DNA of 5,471 bases, from positions 1 through 5,471 of the forward strand of contig DCTG01000021.1 in assembly GCA_002329245.1 (NCBI GenBank), read 5' to 3'. Origin of the DNA: Clostridiales bacterium UBA1446. Its GTDB lineage: Bacteria; Bacillota; Clostridia; Oscillospirales; Oscillospiraceae. Position 1 is the first letter of the stretch; every line of letters starts with the position of its first letter. Shown piece after piece: positions 1 through 5,471 of the stretch. The translations under genes and the position numbers were made by a program. The notes under the pieces are model-generated. The model worked only from the letters and a program-made list of their open reading frames with translations, made no database searches and had not been told where the DNA came from.

Positions 1-3000
1 CCCGTCGGGGCTCGTAATGCCCTCCACCGCCCACAAGGAGCCGTTCGGGTTATGGTCGATATCCATGGAGGGCATCCCGTCCGGGCCGGTGTACTGCGTG
101 GCAATCTGCCCGTTTTCCGCGAGTTGGGCGAGAAGCTCCGGCTCCGCGATAAATCGGCCTTCCCCGTGCGACACCGGAAGGGTATGAAGCTCACCCGGTT
201 CACAAAGCGAAAGCCAGGGCGACCGAACCGAGGTGACGCGCGTGGTGACATACCGGGATTGATGCCGGCCAATCCGGTTGAAGGAAAGGGTGGGACAATG
301 CGCGTCCATCGGGCGGATCTCGCCGAACGGGACAAGCCCGAGCTTAATCAGGGCCTGAAATCCGTTGCAGATGCCGAGAATCAGCCCGTCGCGCTCCCGC
401 AGCAAAATGGAAACCGCGTCCGCGATGCGCGGGTTGCGGAAGAAGGCGGCGATGAACTTTCCCGCGCCGTCCGGCTCGTCCCCGCCGGAAAAGCCGCCGG
501 GAAGAATCAGAATCTGGCTGCGCAGAATCGACCGCTGCAGCTGCGCGGCGGATTCGTCCAATAGCGCGGGCGTCAGATTTCGAATCAGCAGAATCTCCGG
601 CTCGATGCCCGCCCGCCGGCAGGCTTCCGCCGTGTCGAATTCGCAGTTGGTGCCCGGGAAAACGGGAATAACCGCCCGGGGACGGGCCGCCGCTGGGGAT
701 TTGCGCGCCCCGGGGCGTCGGGTATAAAGCGGGACGGAGGGAATCTCTTCCGGCGTTTCCGTCCGGGTCGGGAATATGGGTTCCAATCTGCCTTCCCAGA
801 TGGAGCGCAGATCGTCAAGAGAAACCGTGTCGCCCTCGAGCGTAAGTTCGGGAAGCTCCGAAGTATACCCGAGCAGAATCGTGCCCGGAATCGCTTCGGT
901 GCACTCGGCAAGAATGGCGCCGGGGAGCGGACAAAAGAGCGGAACGGAAAGGAAGGATTCGGACCGGAAACCGATCCCGTTGCCGAATGCCATTTTCATA
1001 AGGCCTTCCGCAGCGCCGCCCTCGGCAACCGCCCAGGCGGCGCGGATTTTGCCCTCGGCGTTTTGCCGGCAAAACAGGTCCCAGCTTTTTTTAAGCTCCC
1101 GTTTTGTGCCGCCGGGGAAGAGCACGACGGGGCGGCCGGGCTCCTTGAATTCGGGGGAGAGGACAAGCTCCGCCCGGCAGGGGGCGACGGCAAAGGAAAT
1201 CAGGGTGGGCGGGACGTCGCGGTCCAAATAGGAGCCGGACATGGAATCCTTCCCGCCCACGGCCGCGATGCCGAGGTCGAGCTGAGCCCGCAGCGCGCCC
1301 AAGAGCGAGGCGAAGGGCTTTCCCCAGCGAAGCGGCTCTTTCCGCAAGCGCTCAAAATACTCCTGCAGGGAAAGACAGATTTTGTCGGGCGAACACCCCG
1401 CGGCGACAAGCTTCGCGGCGGAAACCGTAACCGCGTACTCCGCCGCGGTGTACGGATTGACGCTCCCGTGATGCGGGTCGCAGCCGAAGGACATAAGGGA
1501 ACAGGTTTGCACGTCCCCTTCCGCGGGGAGGAGCGCCGCCATCACCTGCGCGGGCGTCAGCTGATATTTGCCGCCGCGCGGCATCAAAACGCTCGCGCTT
1601 CCGATGGAGCCGTCAAACCGTTCCCCCAAACCCCGCTGGGAACAAAAACGCAGGTCCCCGGCAAGGCTGCGCAGCCGCTCTCCGGCGGAGCCGGCAAATT
1701 CCGGGCCGCCGTATGCGGGATACGCGGGGACGCGAACGGCGGTATGCTTTGCCGTCCCGTTGGAGTTTAAAAAACTGCGCGGCAGGTCGGCCACCGTCTG
1801 TCCGTTCCAGGTCATAACCATGCGGGGGATCGCGGAAACTTCCGCCACCCGGTATGCCTCGAGGTTTTCCGCTTCCGCGGCGGCGATGAACGCGTCGGCG
1901 TCCTCCGGCGCGGTGACGACCGCGAGACGTTCCTGCGATTCGGATATCGCAAGCTCGGTGCCGTCCAAGCCGTCGTATTTTTTCCGCACGGCGTCCAAAT
2001 CGACAACAAGTCCGTCCGCCAGTTCGCCGATTGCGACCGAAACGCCTCCCGCGCCAAAGTCGTTGCAGCGTTTGATCATGCGCGTGACCTTCGGGTTGCG
2101 GAACAGGCGCTGCATTTTGCGCTCCTCCGGCGCGTTGCCCTTTTGCACCTCGGCGGCGCAGGTCTCAAGGGACTGTTCCGTATGGCTCTTGGAGGAGCCG
2201 GTTGCGCCGCCCACGCCGTCCCGTCCGGTTCGGCCGCCCAAAAGGATTACCGCGTCGCCCGGCTCCGGGGGAAGGCGCACGACGTTTGCCGCCGGGACGG
2301 CGCCGACTACCGCGCCCACTTCCATGCGTTTTGCGGCGTATCCCGGGTGATAGAGCTCCTGCACCAGCCCGGTCGCGATTCCGATCTGATTGCCGTAGGA
2401 GGAATACCCCTGCGCGGCCGTTACGGTCAGCTTTTTCTGCGGAAGCTTGCCGGGCGGCGTCTCGGAAAGCGGAGTAAAGGGATCCCCCGCGCCGGTAAGG
2501 CGCATGGCCTGATACACATAAGCCCGGCCGGACAGAGGGTCGCGGATGGCGCCGCCGATGCAGGTCGCCGCACCGCCGTAAGGCTCAATTTCCGTCGGGT
2601 GGTTGTGCGTTTCATTTTTGAACATAAGAAGCCAGTCCTGCGTCTTTCCGTCGATTTCCGCGTCGACGTGGATGCTGCTGGCGTTGACCTCCTCCGAGAG
2701 GTCGAGCTGCGGGAGAAGGCCGCGCTTTCGAAGCAGCTTCGCGCCGATGGTGGCGATGTCCATCAGGGTCTGCGGCCGCGACTGCGCCTCCTGCCCGTAA
2801 ACCTCCCGCCTGGCGGAAAGATATTCCTCATAAGCTTGCCTTACCTGCGCGTCCTCGACCTCAACCGTATCGATGTGCGTCCCGAAGGTGGTATGGCGGC
2901 AGTGATCGCTCCAGTAGGTGTCCACCAGGCGAAGCTCCGTGAGCGTGGGGTCGCGCCGCTCCACGTTTTGAAAATGCGCCTGAAAAAACAAAAGGTCGTC

Positions 3001-3582
3001 CAAATCCATCGCAAGCGCGTACCGCTCGTGCAGCGAGCGAAGCTCCGCTTCATCGGCTGCGCAAAAGCCCTTAAGAACGGGCACCGGGTCCGGAACCGGA
3101 TACATCCGCGCGAGCGTATCCGGCTTTTCAAGGGAAGCTTCCCGGCATTCCACGGGGTTAATCAGGTGTTTTCGGATGAGGTTCATATCCGAATCGGAAA
3201 GGTCTCCCTCCATGATGTAAAGGACGGCGGCGGCCACGCGGGGGCGGTTTCCCCCGGTGCGCAGCTGGATGCACTGCTCGCAGGAATCGGCGCGCTGGTC
3301 GAACTGGCCCGGCAGGGGCTCCACGGCAAGAATCCTGCATCCGTCGGCCAGCTTCGGCAGGGTTTCCTCGTATACAAAGTCGCACTGCGGCTCCGAAAAT
3401 ACGGTGATCAGGGCGTCTTCATACGCCGTTTCCGGGATTCCCTCCGTATCGTAACGGTTCAGAATGCGCAGAGCGGAAAGGCTTTTAACGCCAAGGCCGT
3501 CATGCAGCTCGCGATAAAGAGCCTGGGCCGGAACGTCAAAGCCGGGGCGTTTTTCGGTATAGCAGCGGCGGACAATCGACAT
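1..3582 (-). CDS. purL: Phosphoribosylformylglycinamidine synthase, single-chain clostridial type (3' end outside window)
   Basis: This cytosolic enzyme converts FGAR, glutamine and ATP to FGAM in step 4 of de novo purine synthesis. The frame is open for 1194 codons from ATG at 3582 to position 1, with no stop or frameshift. Regions in order: a PurS-like N-terminal domain (about 1-150); a linker holding WSDHCRHTTF (224-233); a first synthase half with KNETHNHPTEIEP (322-334), GGRTGRDGVGG (449-459), CNDFGAGG (506-513) and SESQERL (547-553); a second half with FDGSIGS (from 656), GCDPHHGS (around D702) and GGKDSM (776-781); and a class I glutamine amidotransferase domain from about 970, with FPGTNCEFD (975-983), PGGFSGGDEPDG (1028-1039), the nucleophile Cys1072 in GICNGFQ, and HGEGRF (1139-1144). 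The NETHNHPTEIEP and SGGDEPDG forms match the roughly 1240-residue clade-II PurL of Clostridia and streptococci rather than the small PurL/PurQ/PurS proteins. The missing tail should carry the His-Glu pair of the amidotransferase triad. An in-frame ATG at 3594 overlaps the GGAGG site, so 3582 is preferred. Confidence 0.97.
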   Translation of the reverse strand, partial: MSIVRRCYTEKRPGFDVPAQALYRELHDGLGVKSLSALRILNRYDTEGIPETAYEDALITVFSEPQCDFVYEETLPKLADGCRILAVEPLPGQFDQRADSCEQCIQLRTGGNRPRVAAAVLYIMEGDLSDSDMNLIRKHLINPVECREASLEKPDTLARMYPVPDPVPVLKGFCAADEAELRSLHERYALAMDLDDLLFFQAHFQNVERRDPTLTELRLVDTYWSDHCRHTTFGTHIDTVEVEDAQVRQAYEEYLSARREVYGQEAQSRPQTLMDIATIGAKLLRKRGLLPQLDLSEEVNASSIHVDAEIDGKTQDWLLMFKNETHNHPTEIEPYGGAATCIGGAIRDPLSGRAYVYQAMRLTGAGDPFTPLSETPPGKLPQKKLTVTAAQGYSSYGNQIGIATGLVQELYHPGYAAKRMEVGAVVGAVPAANVVRLPPEPGDAVILLGGRTGRDGVGGATGSSKSHTEQSLETCAAEVQKGNAPEERKMQRLFRNPKVTRMIKRCNDFGAGGVSVAIGELADGLVVDLDAVRKKYDGLDGTELAISESQERLAVVTAPEDADAFIAAAEAENLEAYRVAEVSAIPRMVMTWNGQTVADLPRSFLNSNGTAKHTAVRVPAYPAYGGPEFAGSAGERLRSLAGDLRFCSQRGLGERFDGSIGSASVLMPRGGKYQLTPAQVMAALLPAEGDVQTCSLMSFGCDPHHGSVNPYTAAEYAVTVSAAKLVAAGCSPDKICLSLQEYFERLRKEPLRWGKPFASLLGALRAQLDLGIAAVGGKDSMSGSYLDRDVPPTLISFAVAPCRAELVLSPEFKEPGRPVVLFPGGTKRELKKSWDLFCRQNAEGKIRAAWAVAEGGAAEGLMKMAFGNGIGFRSESFLSVPLFCPLPGAILAECTEAIPGTILLGYTSELPELTLEGDTVSLDDLRSIWEGRLEPIFPTRTETPEEIPSVPLYTRRPGARKSPAAARPRAVIPVFPGTNCEFDTAEACRRAGIEPEILLIRNLTPALLDESAAQLQRSILRSQILILPGGFSGGDEPDGAGKFIAAFFRNPRIADAVSILLRERDGLILGICNGFQALIKLGLVPFGEIRPMDAHCPTLSFNRIGRHQSRYVTTRVTSVRSPWLSLCEPGELHTLPVSHGEGRFIAEPELLAQLAENGQIATQYTGPDGMPSMDIDHNPNGSLWAVEGITSPDG

Positions 3583-3587
3583 AGAAA

Positions 3588-3593
3588 CCTCCA
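3588..3593 (-). promoter_or_regulatory. Ribosome binding site of purL
   Basis: The minus strand reads TGGAGG here, ending five bases before the ATG at 3582. This is a near-ideal Shine-Dalgarno match and spacing for a Firmicute. It decides the start: the other in-frame ATG (3592-3594) lies inside the site and has no comparable motif of its own upstream. Confidence 0.85.
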
Positions 3594-3654
3594 TCTTTTC
3601 CTTGCGGGTATCGCGCATTCCCTCCCGCGGCCGTCTCTTGTCCAAACGGCGCGC

Positions 3655-3668
3655 CGGAAATCTTTCCG
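3655..3668. repeat. Short perfect inverted repeat in the spacer
   Basis: CGGAAA and TTTCCG are perfect complements separated by two bases. A folded RNA would use about four base pairs and a four-base loop. No T-run follows on the minus strand, so it does not look like an intrinsic terminator. It may be chance. Confidence 0.25.
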
Positions 3669-3693
3669 CTTCGTCGGGCGGGTGCCTGTAAGC

Positions 3694-5268
3694 TTAAAAT
3701 CCGTGCAGCGTCCAGTCCTGCAGGTTGTAAAAGGCGTTCTGACAGGTCGGGACGATGCCGGTTACGAGATCGCGCTGGGTCAAAACGGTTTCATTTTTAA
3801 ACAGGATGGGAAGGAAGGGAGACTGCTCGGCAAACCGTGCGTAAAACACGTCGTAGGCCCCTTCCCGCGTTTTTTGCCTGGCCTCGCGGTACAGGGCTTC
3901 CAGCTCAGGGTCGGAAAATTTGCCGTAGTTGAGCGCTCCGCCGGCAAGCAGCAGAGGACGAAGGTCAAAGTCCGTGGAGAGTCTCACTTCGGCAAGGTAA
4001 AGGTCAAATTCGCCTGCTTTCAGAGCCTGCGTATATCGGTCCCAGAAGCAGGCTTCTATGGTAACGTCGACCCCGGCATAGGAAAGTGTTTCCGCGATGA
4101 CCCGCCCGGCGGCGGTTTTGTAGGAGCTGTCGGCGCAGACCAAGAGCTTGAGCTGAAGCGGGGTGGAGCGCCTTCCTTCTTTTTTTTCTAGGAAACCGTC
4201 TCCGTCAAGGTCGGTCCAGCCGGCGGCTTCGAAAAGCGTGCGCAGCGCCTCCCGGGAATAGCCTAAGCCGCTTGCAAAAGCGGAGGGATACTCCGCAAAG
4301 GCGGGAGAAACCGGCAGCTCCGCCGGCATCGCGTGTCCGGCGTAAATCGAGGAAGCGATCAGCTTCCGGTCAATTCCGCGCATGAGCGCGCGGCGCAGCG
4401 CCGGGTCGGAGAGCAGGGATTTTTTCTCCGCGGTGTTGCAGCCGAGATAAAGCATCACGGGAGCCGCGCAGTCACGCACCTCGTAGTCGCCCCGGTAACC
4501 GGGGGTGTTCGCGCCGGAAAGGTCCGCCGTCAAAAGGCTCAGGGCGCGGGTCTCAAAGGCGCTTAAAAGCTGCGCGGTGCTTTTTACTTCATAAAGGTCA
4601 ATGCGCACGAGCGGAAGTTTTTTGTCCTGCCACCAGTCGTCCCGGGCGGTTAAGGAATCCATGCCCGCTTCCCTTTTGAGCAGGAAGGGACCGGTGCCGG
4701 AGGGAGAGCCGGCTTCATTGCTGCCCTCTTGCACAATCGGGATATCAAGCAGCGACGGAAAGCTTGCGTTGGGCGACAAAAGCGTTACGGTCACGGTGCG
4801 CTCGTCCGGGGCGGCGATAGTTTCCACGTCGGAAAAGCGGCTGGAGTAGCGGGATTCCGGCTCCATGGCTTCTTTCAGGGAATACACCACGTCGGCCGAG
4901 GTGAGCGCCTCCCCCCGGGGGAAGGATGCGTTCGCGCGCAACTGGAAGGTATAGGTCTGAAAATCCGAGGAAGAATAGGAAGCGCAAAGACAGGGTTCGG
5001 GCGTAAAATCGGGGGAAAGCGTAAAGAGCGGTTCGAAAAGCAGGGGAAACAAAGTGCTGTTAATCCTGCTTTCGCCGGAATAGGGGTCAAGCCCGTCGCC
5101 CGGTATCCAGGGAAGGGTAAAGCCCGCAAAGGACGGTTCCTCCTCCTGCGCCGGCGCGGTCGGCACACCGGTTTCGGCCGGGAGCGCCGGATCACCGCAG
5201 CCGAATAGGAAGCTTGTGAAAAGGATAAGGAGAAAGAGAGCCGTCCGGCTTTGCGCGTTTTTTCGCAT
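3694..5268 (-). CDS. ABC transporter substrate-binding lipoprotein, family 5 (peptide/nickel type)
   Basis: This is probably an extracytoplasmic, membrane-anchored receptor that hands a ligand, most likely an oligopeptide, to an ABC importer. From the chosen ATG it has 524 residues, the usual size for DppA/OppA-type proteins. Residues 2-8 are basic (RKNAQSR), 10-22 form a hydrophobic core, and LFGC places the lipid-carrying Cys at 24. A Pro/Glu-rich tether follows to about residue 45. Family-like segments come in order: an LFEPLF stretch near 77-82, FPRGEALTSADVVYS (116-130), SGTGPFLLK (190-198), DPALRRALMRGIDRKLI (288-304), the Asp-rich DLDGDGFLEKKEG loop (353-365) and a C-terminal NYGKFSDPELEALYREA stretch (from 447). 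In-frame ATGs at 5322 and 5295 would lengthen it, but a promoter overlaps the first and neither has a Shine-Dalgarno site. The mature chain has seven cysteines besides Cys24. No permease or ATPase gene is nearby, so the ligand is unknown. Confidence 0.9.
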   Translation of the reverse strand: MRKNAQSRTALFLLILFTSFLFGCGDPALPAETGVPTAPAQEEEPSFAGFTLPWIPGDGLDPYSGESRINSTLFPLLFEPLFTLSPDFTPEPCLCASYSSSDFQTYTFQLRANASFPRGEALTSADVVYSLKEAMEPESRYSSRFSDVETIAAPDERTVTVTLLSPNASFPSLLDIPIVQEGSNEAGSPSGTGPFLLKREAGMDSLTARDDWWQDKKLPLVRIDLYEVKSTAQLLSAFETRALSLLTADLSGANTPGYRGDYEVRDCAAPVMLYLGCNTAEKKSLLSDPALRRALMRGIDRKLIASSIYAGHAMPAELPVSPAFAEYPSAFASGLGYSREALRTLFEAAGWTDLDGDGFLEKKEGRRSTPLQLKLLVCADSSYKTAAGRVIAETLSYAGVDVTIEACFWDRYTQALKAGEFDLYLAEVRLSTDFDLRPLLLAGGALNYGKFSDPELEALYREARQKTREGAYDVFYARFAEQSPFLPILFKNETVLTQRDLVTGIVPTCQNAFYNLQDWTLHGF

Positions 5269-5276
5269 GAAGGAAA

Positions 5277-5283
5277 CCCGCCT
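5277..5283 (-). promoter_or_regulatory. Ribosome binding site of the lipoprotein gene
   Basis: The minus strand reads AGGCGGG, one change from AGGAGGG, ending eight bases before the ATG at 5268. It is weaker than the purL site but is the only purine-rich Shine-Dalgarno-like motif near any of the three in-frame ATGs, so it supports the 5268 start. Confidence 0.6.
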
Positions 5284-5326
5284 TTCCCGGTTCATAGAAA
5301 AACAGAAGGAGCCTCGGTTCATATAC

Positions 5327-5341
5327 GGTAATTATAATACC
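5327..5341. repeat. Imperfect dyad over the -10 box
   Basis: GGTA and TACC form complementary four-base arms around a seven-base AT-rich centre that contains the minus-strand -10 hexamer. Such a layout can be a repressor operator, but the arms are short and the AT-rich centre makes chance symmetry likely. Confidence 0.25.
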
Positions 5342-5358
5342 AAATCGCACGAGTACAA
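5331..5358 (-). promoter_or_regulatory. Sigma-A type promoter for the lipoprotein gene
   Basis: On the minus strand an exact TATAAT (5331-5336) follows TTGTAC (5353-5358) across a 16-base spacer. Transcription should start about six to eight bases downstream, around 5323-5325, giving a leader of about 55 bases before the ATG at 5268. The -10 is perfect; the -35 matches TTGACA at three of six positions. It may also serve purL if the two genes form an operon. Confidence 0.65.
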
Positions 5359-5429
5359 ACAAATTTTTAGGACGCCCGATCTTCCTTCCGAAAACTGCAA
5401 GCATTTTCCATATTTTTTTAAGTTTCTGA

Positions 5430-5457
5430 TGAACAATTGAAAAAAACATGATATAAT
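5430..5457 (+). promoter_or_regulatory. Extended -10 promoter firing out of the right edge
   Basis: The plus strand carries TGATATAAT at 5449-5457, which is an exact -10 (5452-5457) with the TG extension one base upstream. TGAACA at 5430-5435 can act as a -35 (four of six matches) with a 16-base spacer. An A/T-rich stretch at 5410-5425 lies where an UP element would be. The start point would be near 5463-5465, so the driven gene or RNA lies beyond the window. It is back to back with the lipoprotein promoter. Confidence 0.65.
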
Positions 5458-5471
5458 ATCCGCAGGGCGGA

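Larger units (their letters stand above)
3583..3693. other. Spacer between the lipoprotein gene and purL
   Basis: These 111 bases separate the TAA stop of the lipoprotein gene from the purL start. I see no hairpin followed by a T-run, no clear promoter pair, no purine riboswitch and no PurBox-like CCGAAC motif. A TTGGAC at 3640-3645 on the minus strand could be a -35, but the base run at the proper distance is GC-rich and gives no -10. A short inverted repeat lies at 3655-3668. The simplest reading is that transcription from upstream can continue into purL, although a weak or unrecognised purL promoter cannot be excluded. Confidence 0.5.

Noticed and set aside
52..727. Plus-strand open frames of 170 and 120 codons
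   Set aside because: They are antisense to the amidotransferase domain of PurL, whose Cys1072 and PGGFSGGDEPDG motifs show the real coding strand.
1063..2350. Two long plus-strand open frames of 235 and 260 codons
   Set aside because: Both lie wholly antisense to purL, overlap each other in different frames, and have low-complexity translations without known motifs.
3592..3594. Alternative purL start four codons upstream
   Set aside because: The ATG overlaps the GGAGG ribosome binding site that serves the ATG at 3582.
2143..4191. A 682-codon open frame on the plus strand
   Set aside because: It runs antisense to both purL and the lipoprotein gene and crosses their spacer. Its translation is Arg/Gly/Val-rich with no recognisable domain, while the opposite strand encodes clear conserved motifs. 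It is a by-product of GC-rich codon use.
5386..5396. A CCGAAAAC stretch resembling a PurBox
   Set aside because: It departs from the CCGAAC core, lacks the expected AT-rich flank on its 5' side, has no second copy nearby, and lies about 1.8 kb from purL.
5407..5436. A second minus-strand promoter (TTGTTC and TATGGA)
   Set aside because: Both hexamers match the consensus poorly, and the promoter with the exact TATAAT at 5331-5336 explains the gene better.
5192..5449. An 85-codon minus-strand frame and a 74-codon plus-strand frame over the intergenic region
   Set aside because: Each spans promoter elements and enters the lipoprotein signal-peptide region in the wrong frame or strand, and neither has a convincing ribosome binding site.

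Overview
The window holds one partial gene and one complete gene, both on the minus strand, and a short AT-rich regulatory region at the right edge. The organism is probably a GC-rich anaerobic Firmicute of the clostridial/Oscillospiraceae type. This is inferred from three things: the single-chain, clade-II style PurL typical of Clostridia and streptococci; a family-5 solute-binding lipoprotein with a type II signal peptide; and AT-rich promoters with exact TATAAT boxes beside GC-rich coding sequence. No species can be named from the sequence alone.

Layout, read in the direction of transcription (right to left). Positions 5323-5471 are a divergent intergenic region. It has a minus-strand promoter (-35 TTGTAC, -10 TATAAT) for the lipoprotein gene and a plus-strand extended -10 promoter (TGATATAAT) that fires out of the right edge toward an unseen gene. 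Positions 3694-5268 encode a 524-residue lipoprotein, a peptide/nickel-type (family 5) ABC transporter substrate-binding protein, with no permease or ATPase gene in view. After a 111-base spacer with no convincing terminator comes purL. It starts at 3582 behind a good GGAGG ribosome binding site and stays open for 1194 codons to position 1, where the window cuts off its last few dozen residues.

PurL makes FGAM in step 4 of de novo purine synthesis. The binding protein would catch peptides or another small ligand outside the membrane. The two genes share orientation and may be co-transcribed, but nothing in the sequence links their functions. The many other open frames, including a 682-codon plus-strand one, are antisense or out-of-frame shadows in GC-rich DNA. 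I found no RNA genes, mobile elements, CRISPR arrays or clear undescribed system. The less ordinary points are the promoter that rules out the longest lipoprotein start, the back-to-back promoters, and the placement of an orphan binding protein directly before purL.
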